Source of the DNA: Anas platyrhynchos
Taxonomy: Eukaryota; Chordata; Aves; Anseriformes; Anatidae
Assembly (NCBI RefSeq): GCF_047663525.1
Contig: NC_092590.1
Span: 10,560,001 to 10,624,000, forward strand
Length of the DNA: 64,000 nt
Direction of reading: 5' to 3'
Shown: piece by piece, positions 39,800 through 53,436 of the stretch
How the letters are laid out: each line of letters begins with the position of its first letter
Numbering within the stretch: the first letter of the stretch is position 1
Made by a program: the position numbers and the translations under genes
Notes under the pieces: generated by a model
Databases searched by the model: none
The model's input: the letters and a program-made list of their open reading frames with translations, nothing else
Told to the model about the DNA's origin: nothing

Positions 39800-40085
39800 T
39801 GGGCATGCACAAGTCCAAGGAATTAAAGGGGGACGCATTCAAGGGTGCTGAGGGAGGTGGTGGAATTCACCGTGAGGGTTTCCATCTGTCTTCTTGGAGA
39901 GGTTATGATGATCAAGGAAAGCTTTGTGCCCATCTTCAAGCCAGGCAAATAAGAGGATCCAAGACGGGTAGGACCAGGGGAAATGGTTTAAAACTAAATG
40001 AGGGGAGATTCAGAGTAGATACGAGGAAGAAACTCTTTACTTTGAGGGTGCTGAAGCAGCAGGATTGCGTCAGGTACGGTGACAT
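39800..40085 (+). mobile_element. Decayed, internally deleted CR1 LINE
   Basis: The first part (about 39808-39880) resembles the CR1 reverse-transcriptase region, with CAAGGGTGCTGAGGGAGGTG. From about 39961 the sequence is CR1 3' region, including GGACCAGGGGAAATGG and GAAGAAACTCTTTACTTTGA. The join implies a deletion between them. A 177-codon frame over this block is only partly CR1-like and is not a gene. Confidence 0.7.
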
Positions 40086-41864
40086 TTTCTGTCCTGATAG
40101 AGGCCGTAAATCCAAACAGAAGAATGAGGAGGAGGAATCCGGGCACCGAAAAAAAATCAGTGGGATTGCTGCCTCCTTGGGGAAGGCGTGTGTGTATTTA
40201 TGTACCCACATGTAGCCAGAACAAAAGTAATGCATGTGGCCCTGTATATTTTCTTGGTAACATTGCAACCATCTCTCCCAGTTGGAAGTGCAGATACCAC
40301 TGCAAGGACAGAGGTGTGATTTGGGAAGAGGAGAGAAGGACCATTGTTTCCTTGCACTCGAAAAAAAATCAATGTCCTAAAAGCTTCAGCTTTCTGAGAC
40401 TTGCCATGGTCTGCAGGATGAAGGTGACTTCAGATCCAGAAATATTTGATAAAAATATTCTGGGCGCTTTTTTTTTTTTTTTTTTTAATTAAATGAGGGC
40501 ACCTAACCAGCTGGTTTACTGTGCCAGTTTTAGGAACATGATCATTAGGATTCAGCTGCAATGCTGAGGCAGTGCACTAACTTTAGCTGAGCCTCAGTCA
40601 TTAAGCACATAGGGGTTTTTTATTTATTTTCTGTAGCTGGGTCTGACATATAAAACAAGTTATTTTACCCGTGTGTGTTGGAAGCAGCAGGAATTAATGC
40701 GGAGCATAAACAGCCGATCTGACAGAGCAAAATAAGGAAAAGTTAATGGATATAATTACCGGAGAGAGCATTCCAGGTATTCAAGGTGGCATTCGGGGAA
40801 GAAGAAGAAGCCCTAGTTGCAGTGGATAAAATAGTTTCCAGGCAGAGATCCCTATCACGCATCTCATGTGGCCTTGAGAAATACTTGAGCAGCACCTGGG
40901 TGATGCCCAGAGCAAAAGCTGACCTGTGAATGTGTTGTGCCAAATGCCATGCCTGTTTGTTCAAAAGAAAAAAACGAAGAAGGCCATGAAAGGAAAACGG
41001 GAAAGCAAAATCTAGCCTAATGGTGGAGAGGGGAATTTGGGAGAATTCATCTCTCTTCTTGACTTTGCAGGAAATGAATCTGCTTTGCCCTCCCATCGGC
41101 AATTTTTATCTCTCCTTCCTTCAGGAGAACTGATCAGAAGCAGTCTCTGGCAGCCTCCACGCACTTGCATGGGAAAAACATTTCCCCATCAGCATCTGCT
41201 AGCGATGGCCCCAAAACCCTAGCAGCTGAGCCTGCAGCTTGTCAGGTCTGGACTCTCCGTCAGATTGATTTTTCTTAATTATGTTTTGGGTGTTAAGCAA
41301 CACACAACCCATGGCTACGAAATACTCTGTTGCTAAACACCCGCTGCATAACGAGGACCTCAGGAGCAAGTCACAAACCCGGGCACCCTCCATCCTCCAG
41401 CAGACAGAGGGGAGGGAGGGCACAGCACTGGAGTGTTTTTAACACGAACCAGAGCATTTCCAGCAATACTTCCCTCGGCATGCCAGTGGTGATGCACGGG
41501 TCCCAGGGATGCTGGTTCCAAATACGGATGCTCGATGAACCAAAAAGTCCTTGCCTTGGTGTCACTGCGCTGTAGGAAAAGGCAGCCAGGGCAGGATTTC
41601 ATCTTTGCAGGTGGAGACTGCTTTGGAAAGGCTTTAGGAAAGACTCTACACCAGGAAGCACCAGGACACCTGGAGTGGAGGGGGAACCAATCTAGATATT
41701 CTCCATCGGTCTGGGTGTTGAGCACCGTAGGGGTGTGTGAGCTGCCCCACGGCGATGTCCCTGAGGGGGTGTCACTGGGGCACGACTGGGGACATGTCCA
41801 TCTCTGGCCTCTGTCCTGGTGGCTTCTCTTCACATCGGCTTCATGGGTTTGGCAAACACTTTGT

Positions 41865-42312
41865 GAGATATGTTCATCTGGTTTGTGTCAGTACGGAACA
41901 GTGCTAGGGCCGTGTGGTATGATGAATGTGACCTTCTGTCTTACAGACCCTTGGATAACCACAAGTCTAAGAAAAACAGAATTCTTGTATCTTGCAAAGG
42001 AATGTTTTAGCAATTTGTGTCAATAGAGAGCTTGAAGGGAAATGTATTTGTAGACTTTTCCTTGGAGTCTCTGATATCTGGGGGGGGGGGGGGGGTCAGA
42101 ATAACTGCTAACTATTACGACTATTGCACGGGGAGAGCTGAAAAACAACTAAAAGACAAAGCTTGCTGGGGATGTTGCACAAGTCTCTGACATACAGCCA
42201 AGTTGGACAAAGGAGAAGGACAAGAGGGAGGAAGACCATGAGCCTTCAGCACGAGAGACCCCCAGACCGACCACCGGAGACTGATATGCATGCTCCAGTA
42301 GGAGGGACTGGA
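41865..42312 (+). mobile_element. LTR-like repeat, left arm of an inverted pair
   Basis: From GTTCATCTG (41872) to GTAGGAGGGACTGGA (42312), this copy matches the reverse complement of 42415-43240 in many blocks. Shared words include GAACAGTGCTAGGGCCG, GGTATGATGAATGTGACC, ATAACCACAAGTCTAAG and TGCTCCAGTAGGAGGGACT. Just after it, GCATAAAAATC at 42380-42390 looks like an avian LTR TATA region. It holds an uninterrupted G-run at about 42079-42095. Confidence 0.75.
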
Positions 42313-42414
42313 TCCTGGAAGCTCATTATAATAACCCAGATTTTTTTAGAAGTAGTAATGAATATGTATTAGTCTAGGAGCATAAAAATCAGCTACTTGA
42401 TGTAACTTGATGTT

Positions 42415-43240
42415 TCCAGTCCCTCCTACTGGAGCATGCGCATCAGTCTCCTCTGGGGGTCTCTAGGGGTCTTTCATGCTGAAGGCTCCTAGTCTTCCTC
42501 TCAGTTTTTTTTCTTGTCCTTCCCCTGTGTACTCCTTGGCAGCATGTCAAAAGCTTACACAGCAAGTTTTGTTTTTGCAAGTTTTGTCTCCTAGCCGTCC
42601 TTCAGCTTCTTTTTTCTTCTCCTTAATCTCCTGGCCACTTGGCCAGATATCAGGGGCTTGCACAGTGTCCCATTCAGAAGCCATAACAGTCACTAGTTGT
42701 TAGCAGTTGTTCTGAAACCCCCAGACATCTGAGACTTCAAAGAAAGAACATACAAACACAAATAGCTCTCTTATTGACACTCCACGAGTATTTAAAACAT
42801 TCCTCACAGGCCATTCCCAGGGACACTCCAGTCACACCTATAGCAGTGCTAAATCAACCACAAAGAAGACAAAAAGGCTGTAACTGTTAGGAATAAGAGT
42901 TCAGAATAACAAAAACAAATAGGCTCATGGATTTGAGGAATATTTCTGAAGATTTGATAATTTGACTATAATGAGGGGGAGACTGGGACACTGGGAGGAA
43001 AGGGAAGAAACCGCATCTGTGGAAGAATTAAATTGCCAGTGCAGGACCCAGAGACAGACAGAACTGCTCTTCTAGTGACACAAATTCCTTTGCAAGGTAC
43101 AAGAACTATATACATTAACCATTCTGTTCTTCTTAGACTTGTGGTTATACAAGGGTATGTAAGGCAGAAGGTCACATTCATCATACCATGCGGCCCTAGC
43201 ACTGTTCCATACTGACACGCATCAGATGAACGTATATAAC
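42415..43240 (-). mobile_element. LTR-like repeat, right arm of the inverted pair
   Basis: The inverted, longer copy of the element at 41865-42312, separated from it by about 102 bases. It carries about 370 extra bases internally, so the left copy is deleted or this one has an insertion. Parallel frames on the two strands (GMMNVTFCLT then ITTSLR) show the similarity at protein level, but the frames themselves are not genes. Confidence 0.75.
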
Positions 43241-46200
43241 AACCAGAAACATCAGTGTAACCTTACAACCATCCTCCATTTATGTTTCCATCAAAGCAGA
43301 GAGAAATTTGGCGTCCTGATTGCAAGTGCCCTTTATGCCAGCCCTCACCGTGGTGCATCCAGGAGCAGTGGGTAGGTAACAGCTTCTGAAGGCCGTGGTG
43401 GTTTATTTTTCCCTGAGAACAAAAGTATCTATCCCCAGTACATGAAAACCCTATTGATGTAACAGAAAAAAAAAAATAAAATTAAATTAAAGGAGAAATG
43501 AAAAATGTAAAGTGAAGCTCCCAGACAGGAAGGCTATTGCAGCAGCGACAGCCCCTGAGCTGCGAAGTGGCATGGCCAGCTAACAGATGGAGATGTTCAC
43601 AAGCAGCTCAACCAGATCTTGTGAAATGTGTAGGTCTCGCTTAGCCCTGCAGGCAATTGGAGATGAGACCTCTGCTTTCAGCGTGGTGTTTCCTTCCAAA
43701 AATACGGACCAGTAGATGCTGCAGTAGCTGTGGCTCCCTGTGACTGATGGGACAGCTTGCTGCCAGCCCACGGTATGAGCACCCTGGGTCGTGAAGCTCC
43801 TGCTGGCTCCTTGTTCCTTCTGGAAATAATTCCCTGTTTCAGTAGGGAAGGTAGCTAATGGAAATATCTAACCCTAGAGGGAAAGCTCTGGAGAAAGGTG
43901 CGCCTTGTTGCCATTTGGCTTGGTTTAAATCTCAGGCAATGCCATCTTCCTACCTAGCAAAGCCCTTCAAGTCTTTTCAGCCTCTAGATCTTCCACATTC
44001 CTCTTCAATAGGAGAAATCGGGGGTGAGTTTTTAGCAGGAAGCTCACAGCCCAGCTCTTCACCGTGCCGTGCTCCCCCATGGGTTGCTTGAGGCTTGCCC
44101 TGCTGCTTTAATTCAAGTTTCCTCTGTTTGGCATCCTAAGTGTTGAGCACACCAGTTCATACCATTATAACCTTGTGATTGCCTTTAAGGTTATTGGGTT
44201 TTTTGATGGGGAAGAGTTTCAGGGGAGCTGGCTGCACTGTCTCAAGGTAAGCTCATGGTTTCTGTATTTACACAGATTTTGTTTTGGTAGCTAAAAGGAA
44301 AAAAAAAAAGTAAAAAAAAAAAAAAAAAAGAAACAAAAAAAGTCCTTCCTTATCCCTTCTTCTGGATATTTTTTCTTCTATATTTCTTATTTTCTTCTGG
44401 ATATTATTAGAGTCTGGTGCTGGAAACTCTTATGAGACTGTTCTAACTTTCACCCTACGAAATAGCAATTAAAATGAAATCAAAGGATTTGATATTTTAT
44501 TTATTTTTTCCTAACTGGTAAAAAACTAACACTATGTTCTCACTGAGAGTCTGGCACCCTGAAGAGCATCATTTCCAGCTGGAAGGCCGCTCCTCTGCCC
44601 ATGCACTGTGGCTTGCCTTCCCCCAGCTCTTCCAAGGGTGTTGGAGGAGTTTGTATGCCCCTGTGGGGACAGTGCCCTTCCTTCTGCCTGTAACCCTTCC
44701 CCAAATCTGCCCATTGGGTCAGAAAAAAGGGGATGGAGACCCTCCAGGGACCCTCAACCCAGGAATGTATACATTCAGGCTAATGTTATTCTGTAGAAAT
44801 GGATAAGTATTGTGAAAGTCCTTGCATGGTTACTCGTGACCTGCAGTGGCTTGATTTACTAAGACAAAGATCAAATATTTCAATATAATTAATTGTAATT
44901 AGCACTCAGTGGCTTTAGGAGTTCATTTCCAGCCCCAGTGATCAATCAGCAGTCACCGGGACTCAGCGGGGCTGCCACAAGACGTCCTTTGAAGCCTTTC
45001 CAAGCGACAGCTCCAACCCCCTTGCACAGACCGTACAGTAATGGCCTTCTCTTTTCAGTGTGGGCGATACGCTTTGTTTGAAGGAGCTCCTCTGCCATGC
45101 TTTTTGTGGGATTTTTCATGGAAAAACGCTCCGCAGCACATTCCGGGAGGAGGCCTACAGGCGCTGTCTTTCACAGTGAAATTTCTGGAGGGTGGCTGGG
45201 AATTTTTTCTTCCCTTTTTCACATCCCTCTGTGGGTTGCATGCCGACACAGGTGAACTGCAGATCTCACTGCCAACAGCTGAAAACGCTTGGTGGTTGGT
45301 GCTTCCAGCAGCTCAGAAAGGAGCTCCATTGGTGATGGAGGCCCATGAGGTGGTGGAGGAGGTCCAGAGAAGTAGCCCGGTACTTCATCCCCACAGCCTT
45401 GCCTGTGGTTGCCCCAAAAAGCCTGGCCAAAGGTTGGTTGGACTACAAGGGGGACCAAAACAAGAAAGTTCTGTGTGGCCGACAGAGAAATATCTACTAG
45501 GAATGGTTAAAGTAGAATGAGACTCTTTTAAGGCCCTCTGATTGTAGGCAATATTGGGTCGATTGGTCTGCAGGACTGTTATGTCTCAGATCTCTTTTTT
45601 TTTTTTTGTCCAATTCTCCGTAGGAGGTTGAATCTTTGCTGTGGAGTCTACATCAGCTCAGAAGCCATGCAAAATCTGCAGTATGCACCAGATCAGAGAC
45701 AACTTCTGTGAGTACACTTGCAGAGAAACGTGTGTAAAAGGCTCTTTGGGCAGTAACCAAAATTGTATTATTTTTCTGTAAAACCTATATTGCTTTTTCA
45801 TACACAAAGCCTAGTGTTTGGAAAACTCATCTTCCCTAAATTGCTTTCTGTGAACGCAGGTATCATACAGTGTTTTATACAGCGCTGGGCAAAATATATT
45901 TTTAAGGATCGGGTCACTATGGTAACCACTTCTTATCTCAGAATCAAAAAGCAGTTATGATTGTAATTAAAAAAAAATGTATGCTGTCTACCAAGAATTA
46001 CTCTGAATTATAATTCATTTTCTGTCACATATTGGAGTTATTTTTATTGCTCCCAAAGGCATCGATTTTTATTATAATTCAGCAATGCAACCCTTTATAC
46101 AGATAGACTATACCCTGCTTCGAGCAGACTGCCAGAAATCATGGTCAAAGGCTTCAGCCTCGGAAATATTTCAGCAAAACACCAGGAACACTTTGTGTCC

Positions 46201-49200
46201 TTACGAAGGGGAAACTGTGAGAAAAATACAGCCTCCTTGAAAGCTCATGCTTCATTGCGAGTGGCCGCATGTCCCAAGACCAGTGATGATGAGTTACAGA
46301 CGTGAAAACTATGAAGTAAGAGCTCCCGCCTAGTTATTGATGTCTCCTGTTGCTGGCAGCTGGTGGAGAATTTCCTTCAGCTTGCTCAGAAGAGTTCTCC
46401 TTTTTTTAAAAAAAATAAAAAATAAAAAAAATCTTCATTAAAAAAAAAAAAAAAGATACATGAAGAAACCCTTTCTCTGCTTCTCTTCCTCAGGCATATA
46501 TGCCCTTCACTTCTGTTCCCAGCACCAGGGCCACATGTGGAAGTCTTGGTGAAATCGCTGCGGCTGCCTTTAAGAGCCATAAAGTAAGTAACACAAGCAT
46601 CGTGCTCCAAATGGTCCCGAAGGAGCTGCCTGGGAGTTCAAAAGTGCGTCTTGAATTCGACAGGAACAAAACTGGGCTCGTGAGTAGGTGACCTGCTCCA
46701 GCTGGCTCTCACAGGGCTCAGCCCCACGCTGCTTTGTGGAGGAGAAAATTACATTTTTTTTATTAGATTATTTTAACCATTTTCAAATAGCACCAGGGTG
46801 GCCCCATGGCTTCCTCCCCAGTTTGGGTCTGCTCGTGGCTGGGAAGCCAAGAGATTGTTAGCGGGATCTCTGGCACTCACCCCAGTATTTCATTTTTTTG
46901 GACTACAACCTATTCATCCTTCAGCTAATATGCTACAGAGCAAATATCTGCTACGTTTTATGTAAGCAGTAATAGATTTGTTTGCCTAAATTGTTTTATT
47001 TTTTTTTTTGCCCTTTCCAAGAGGGAGGCAGAACAAATGTTTATCTTCCCCAGACCTGTAGCTTTAGACACTTTTTTTGGGTCTCATTTCTCCGCGATAC
47101 AATCAGGCGTTCCCACAAATGACCAAGCACTTTCCCTTAGAAATGGATTTACTGCTTGGTGACTGCAATTCCTCTAGAAGCACACCCTGGAAAGCCTTTT
47201 TAGTGCCTAAAGTGTGGGATTTACTTATCCTGGTGTGGGGAAGCATGACGGGGCAGCCTCCCTATTAGGAGTAATCAGTCAGGTTAATGAGCCAGGGACT
47301 AATCCTTTGTATTCTTCTGGAGCTGCTCCAGCACCCCAAACAATGTGAGGTGAATGGGAGGTTTGAATGAACTAAGGCCCCCCTTTCTCCTTCTTCTTCC
47401 TCCATCTCTTCAACCTCCTTTTCCCACCATTCCTCCTCCTCACCAGGCCCTTGCTTCATGGAGAGAGCAGAGGAGTTTTAACTCCCCCCTAAATCCCTGA
47501 TGCCCTAAATCCCTCCCAGAGCTGGCAGTGACAGGGAAAGGTTTGGGAGTGGTGATGGGAGAGGGTGGGGAGGACCTGCACAGGTGGGCAATGAGAGTGG
47601 CAGGGTGGTGGTGATGCTTGCTGTGTGCTTTATCTTCATGGGTTTTGTGTGTTTATTTTTTCTCTGTTAAAATAGCTCCCTTCCACCAGAGCAGAAAGCG
47701 GCTGTTTGTATTTCCCTGTACTGCAGCAGTGCTTCTGTGAAATTTTGGGTGTTTTTTCCCTCCAGCAGGTAAGATGAAACCATACGCTTCATCTAGGCAG
47801 GATTAACCCACTCTTAACTGCTCCGGAAGGTCTGTCTGCGTAAAGGGAATGATGTGCTTTCCTTGTAGTAACCCAGAAGAGCACAACGACCTCCTCACCA
47901 ACACCGTGGCTTCCTCGGGTGGACACTGAGAGAAGAGGAATACTTCACAGTGGCTATAATGTAGTTGAGTGGCAAATGACTTCATTAAGCCAGCAGTGAT
48001 AATTAGTTTAATCAGCTGAAGTGCGGCTCAGCACAGCACACTTCAGAGGTGCGTGGCGTGGCAGGGGCTGCTGCTGCTGGCTGGGAAATCATCCTCGGCC
48101 CGATGCATCTTCAGGCAGGGGGCCAAGCAGGGGGTCTTCCTGCTCCTCCCGTCATCTTTGCAATTAATTTCCTGCTTTAATTAATTCCCTGATGCCACTC
48201 AGTGAGGCCAGGCTGAGCTTCTGGGAAGAAATTGCAGCTTAGCTGTGATTCAAGCTACAGGAAAATGTCCCATTCACCCCAAAACAGCAGTGACTTCTCT
48301 GCCTGAAATCCCACCGTGCTGTGAGCCGCCTGGTGTCCCTGAGCCCCACCAGAGAGTAGCATGGGTCTGTGGTTGCCTTTCTCTTGAAGGGGGAAAAAAT
48401 ACAGAATAACAAACACTGTTCTTCTCTTACTTTTTTGGGACCAGACCCAAAGGAAATGTGCCACTTTGGGAGCGGCTGAGGCAGGTGCCCTTCTTCTGCA
48501 GGAAAACTAAAGGGGTCCCCTCACATTGATGGTCAGATCTTTATGAAAACTGCTTCAGTACCAGATGTCACAACTGCATTAACGTGTCAATGTAAGTTTT
48601 TTGACCTCTTGCACCTATCCTGTTTGTCTTTTATTTTTTTAAATTTATATTTATTTTTATTTCACTTCTTGTTTGTAAAGGATGGAGGGTGTGTACGATG
48701 CAACCCTCAGGTTTGCAGCACCTCCCTAGCACCCAAGTCTGTCTTGCTGGGATCTGGCTGTTGCAACCTGCCTTGGCTTTTTCAGCTGTGATAGTTTTAA
48801 TGTCCATCATCCCCTTCTAGTCTGGCAGTGCTTGTGGAGGTCAGTTTCCAGCACCACCATGGGAGGCTGGTCTCCTCTGCTGCCCTTTTATTTTCTAGAT
48901 CTGTGACAGCAATCGCTTGCTGTCGTAGCACTACCCCTAAATAGACAATTTTATAGAATGAAAGGGGCTTGTCTGTGTCAAGTTTAAGGATCCTATTTTT
49001 GTCTTTCGTTGTACGGAGCCTGCTGTGAAATGCTCCTCACCATGAAGGCCGCGCATTGTGGTTCCAGCCAGTGGGGATCTCAACTCCTCCCTTCGTGAAC
49101 CGCTTGGTGAGCAGTGGAGATGAGATGTGCTGCAGATGAAGGCAGAAATGTGCCTCAGCACCACAGCCTCAAAACAGGAGGGCCGGCCAGGCTGCTTTCA

Positions 49201-51707
49201 TGAAGGAAAAGCTGGTTCTTAAGCAAGTGTAACTCCCTTTGCTCTTGAGCAAATTCACCTGGCAGTGCCTGTGCCATCTCACCCCAAAGAGCCCACCATT
49301 TTGGGCGGCCTGCTCCTCCTTCGAGCCACCACAATAGGTGACCCACAGCAAATTCTCCTACTCGGAGGCAGGACGCCCCCAGGCAGCTGCACCAGGCCCA
49401 CATGCTGTCACACAGACTGGATGGAGCCCAGGGACCTCCCTTTTGCCCACCACCCCCTCTCCTTCAGCAGGAGCCTTGTGCAGTGCGGTGGCTCCAGCCG
49501 TCCTCACGCTAAGCCCTGAGGAGCGCTTGTGACTGATAATTATTCAAGATTAGAGGCTACAGCAATCAGAGTGATGCTGAGCTTACAAGAGCCTACTTCA
49601 GCTTGAAGTACGCTGACGTGCCTAGTGCTGGAGAGCAGAAACCAGCATGAAGCACCCAGCCTCGCTTCGCAACACGAGGAGCAAATCCTGCCGCTGGAGC
49701 TGGCTACCGTGATAATCAGGCCATCCATCTGTTTTCTCAGCCTTGAACTCATTTCCTCATCCTCTGGAGAGGGTAGGACGTGATCATCTTTGCCCATGAG
49801 ACCTCAGAAAGAAAATGACCTCATGGAAATGGAAGGGATTCACTCACACGACAGAAATAGCGTGTTGCTAAGGTAGGACCAGAGCTCCCTCCAACCCATC
49901 TGTTCTCCTCCAGTGAACAGAACAAAAAAAATCCGTCCTGGAGCTCCAGATCCACTGCTTGCATCCTCTACCTATGGTTCTGAAGCTAAGTATATATCCT
50001 TAAGAGCTTCTGTGTGCAGGAGGGCCTGCCCTGCAGCCTGCTGGTGGAATAGCTCAGGAGGCCGGGGCATCACGCTGCTTGGACTTCACACAACTGCCTC
50101 CTGCCATGCCACTGCCTTGTGAAGCAAGCTGGTTAATGGAGTCAGGGGAGAGGAACCAGGCTGAAAGAGGTGGTCAGGAGATCCTGGCAATGAAGTGTCG
50201 TATCGACAAAGTCTTTCAAACAGGAGCCCTCGTGGATGAGAATGGAGGTGTGGAAGCCCTGGATGCAAATGCCTCCAGCAGATGTTGCATGTGAGCTGAG
50301 TACTCACCCCAAAAGGCAAACACCTGAAAGAAACAGCCTTTTGTGGTTCCCTGGACAAGTTCAGTTTTCCATCCCTGTAAATCCACCCTGTGAATAAAAA
50401 TGAGGCAGAAATCCTGTGAGGCCATGAGCTTCGTGGTAGAGCTGGCCAAGGAGAAGCAATGCTCACACAAAGCAGGGACAAACCAGTCCCACCTCCCTGC
50501 TGCTCCACCAAGTGCTGTGACACGGGATCCCACATTGATAGGCTTCATCTTTGCTTTATTTTAACCCTGCCCTTCCTTCAGAGGATCACAAACGTAGAAG
50601 AAGAAGGTTTTCCAGAGCTCAGGACAAAACTGTTGAAAAATAACAGTTGTATTGCTGACCACAAGGGCTTCCTGTGTAATGGAAACCTCTGCTCCAGAAA
50701 CCCACTGGGCACCTTCTTTGAACAACCCCACCCATCACCAGAGCCATGGAGCACCTAGGTGATGGAGCTGTGATGTAGAAAGAGGGATGCATGCATGTCT
50801 TGAAAATAGTTTCAGGAAGCTTCTCTCTGCTGGGCTCCCCACACCTCATAAGAAGGGAAATGTGTGTGCTTTTTGTTGTTGTTGTTATTTCCCCCCCCCC
50901 CCTAAGATGTGAGCTGTATGATGGCTGTGGGCATCCCACCTGAGCACAGCTGGAGGTGCTCTGCAGACCAAAGATCCCAAGTCAGTCACTCGTCCTGCTT
51001 CATAAAGTAATTTAATACGAAGTAATTCAGGCAGGGACTCAAGTGCTTTGCTGAACTGGGGCTTCGGGGGAAAACGTGCTGGATTTTTTTTCTTGTGATA
51101 AAATCCCTCTTATCTTAAGCAGGTATTTATCAGAGCTTGGGCAAAACCACTTATATGTTGCTTGGAAGTCTTTCACAAAGATCTCATTGGTGATAACCTG
51201 GACACCAGCATGCAGGCGTTTCGGGAAAAAAAAAAGAAGAGCATAAACCAGCGCTGTGTGGGTGAGTTAAATGGGAGAGGGAGAAATCATCCAGTTTAGC
51301 TATTTTTAGGCAGACAACTGTGCAGATGTGAGACACAAATAGAGGAGAGCCGGGTGAGAGCCAGCCACGGTGGAGACCTTGATGGCCAGCTATTCATTTC
51401 AGAAGAAAATTGGCAGTGAAAGGGATCTGGTCAGCATTAAGCTCTGGCAGCACTTGCTCTAATCCTGTTGAGCTGACTTCTTGCTGCCACTCAATTAAAT
51501 GGCTGCTTTACGGGGAGCAGCAGATATACCAGGTGGAGGTGGCTGTCCCACTGTTGGGTTTTCTTTTGAACACCAAGATTGGTTTTCAATAGCACCCAGG
51601 CACTAAGCTCTTGCTAAATAACAAATTAATTCTGGACCCATCTTGGGTCTTCAGCAGATCTCATGGCAATCAACTTCTCAGTTAAACTCCATGCAGTGCA
51701 GAGATAA

Positions 51708-51747
51708 AAAAAAATAATAATAAATAAATATATATATATATATATAA
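51708..51747. repeat. A-rich / (TAAA)n / (TA)n microsatellite
   Basis: An A-run leads into AATAATAATAAATAAA and then about nine TA units. A simple sequence. Confidence 0.9.
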
Positions 51748-53339
51748 AATATGCTTGCAGAGTGGCAGCCTGATTATTTCATTGCACGCTCCTCACTTCA
51801 ACAAGAGTCACCAATTTTGTTCTTCATCTCACAGTGCTCTTTGGAAAGGATTAAAAGAAACTTGAGAAGTATGAGAAATGTGGCTGTTCCCATCTTTACA
51901 CCACTAAGATGCAACGTTGGCTCTACAGCACTTGAAAGCAATGTGTTGGTAAGTCACGTCTGTGGTTGTGGTGTCAATGGGGCCGGAAAGGCAGGGCTGG
52001 AAGCTGGGTCAGCAGCTAGATGTGAGTGCCTGGGCACCAGTCACAGCCATTCTGGATCTCCGTGTTTGTCTCTGCCTTTAAAATAAATTAAATATCTCTT
52101 TATTGTGGCTGGCAAGCAGCCAAGGATGGCTCAGCTGCGATGCTCCCCAGGATGAGCTGTGCGCGCTGTGTGTGGATGGTTTTGCTCAATAACCCCTAGG
52201 CAGAGGAAGACAAAATTGCCAAAGCCTGGAAAAATGGGACTTGTTATCCGTAAGACCCCTGAGCTAAAACATTGTCTTAGCTCAGCAGAGGAGACTCATT
52301 GCTTTAAAGCAGGATCTCCTCAGCCCTAGGCGCCACAAAGGAGGACGGGATGGCCTCTTGTCGATGGTGACGGGTTACTTTTTGCCACAGGATTACTTTA
52401 CTGGGAGGCTCAAGCCTCAGCAGGGGTTGAGTGTGTGTGTGTGTCCGGGAGGCAATAACGCTGTGCTGATGTTCTCCCACGCCGCCAGCCCCCGGTGCAG
52501 TGAGGTGTTACAGGCAGCATTCATCTTCCCTGAATCACTGACAACACGTCCTCGCGCCAGGAGCCGTCTCTCTCTGTATTTCTTCAGTATGACCGAAGAA
52601 ATTTCAGTCATACTCCATGAGATACTGCTATAGCTTCCCCCAAATCTACCACTAACCTTCATAACAGAATCCCATGTGGATGGACCTGTAAAACATTTCC
52701 CACGTTGGAAGCTTCCCATTAAACCTTTCCCACGTTTCCTTCGTACTGCACACGTTGCATCTCCTTGGTGCTCTGCTGGCCAGTGAAAACCGTGGGGCTT
52801 CAGCTAGATTGCAGTAGAGGGAGAGGAGCAGGATTAGATGCATTCGGGTAATGACTTGTATATGCATTAAATATTTTCCTGATTATGGTTTTGGATAATT
52901 GGGGGAAATTTCAAAGTAATTAGAAGCCACTAAAGGGACATGATGTTGTTTCGTGTAGTAAGCTCTGATTAACTGAAGTGTGGAAAATCTGCGCTGAAGG
53001 AAACAGCCGAAAACTTAGGGTATATCTTTCCTACTGAGCGGGCCATTACAGCACTCACACAACCAGAGGTCATCTGGAAGAAAACCTCTGTGCTGGAGAC
53101 CCTGCTGTCACCCTTGGGAAGTCACTGCTAGGGCTGCAATTCACCCCTGGTCCTCCACATCTGTTTTTTGTCTTAGTCCTGATGCCAGCAGCTTGATTTT
53201 TGTCATACCCCTGAGGCTTGTGGAGGTCTTCCCTTGGGTTTGTGTGTTGCCCTGACTCATTCAGGGAGATGCCAGCTGCTGCCCTGGGTCTGCATTCACA
53301 CGTTGGCTGAATAGCTGCTGGCATCGTCCCTGGGTTTGT

Positions 53340-53436
53340 TTAGGGGATGTGTGGATGTGGCACTTATGGACGTGGTTTAGTGGTGGACTGGGGGATCTTA
53401 AGGGTCTTTTCCAACCTGATTCTACGGGTCTAGGTG
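53340..53436 (+). mobile_element. CR1 LINE 3' end
   Basis: This fits the CR1 terminus: GGATGTGGCACTTATGGACG, GGTTTAGTGGTGGACT and TCTTTTCCAACCTGATTCTA. It is truncated at its 5' side as usual for CR1. Confidence 0.85.

Noticed and set aside
39682-40215. 177-codon open frame on the plus strand
   Set aside because: Much of it lies over CR1 LINE remnants, and the frame has no family resemblance of its own.
41535-42026. 163-codon plus-strand frame
   Set aside because: Part of it lies in the LTR-like left arm. The matching frame in the right arm only reflects repeat homology.
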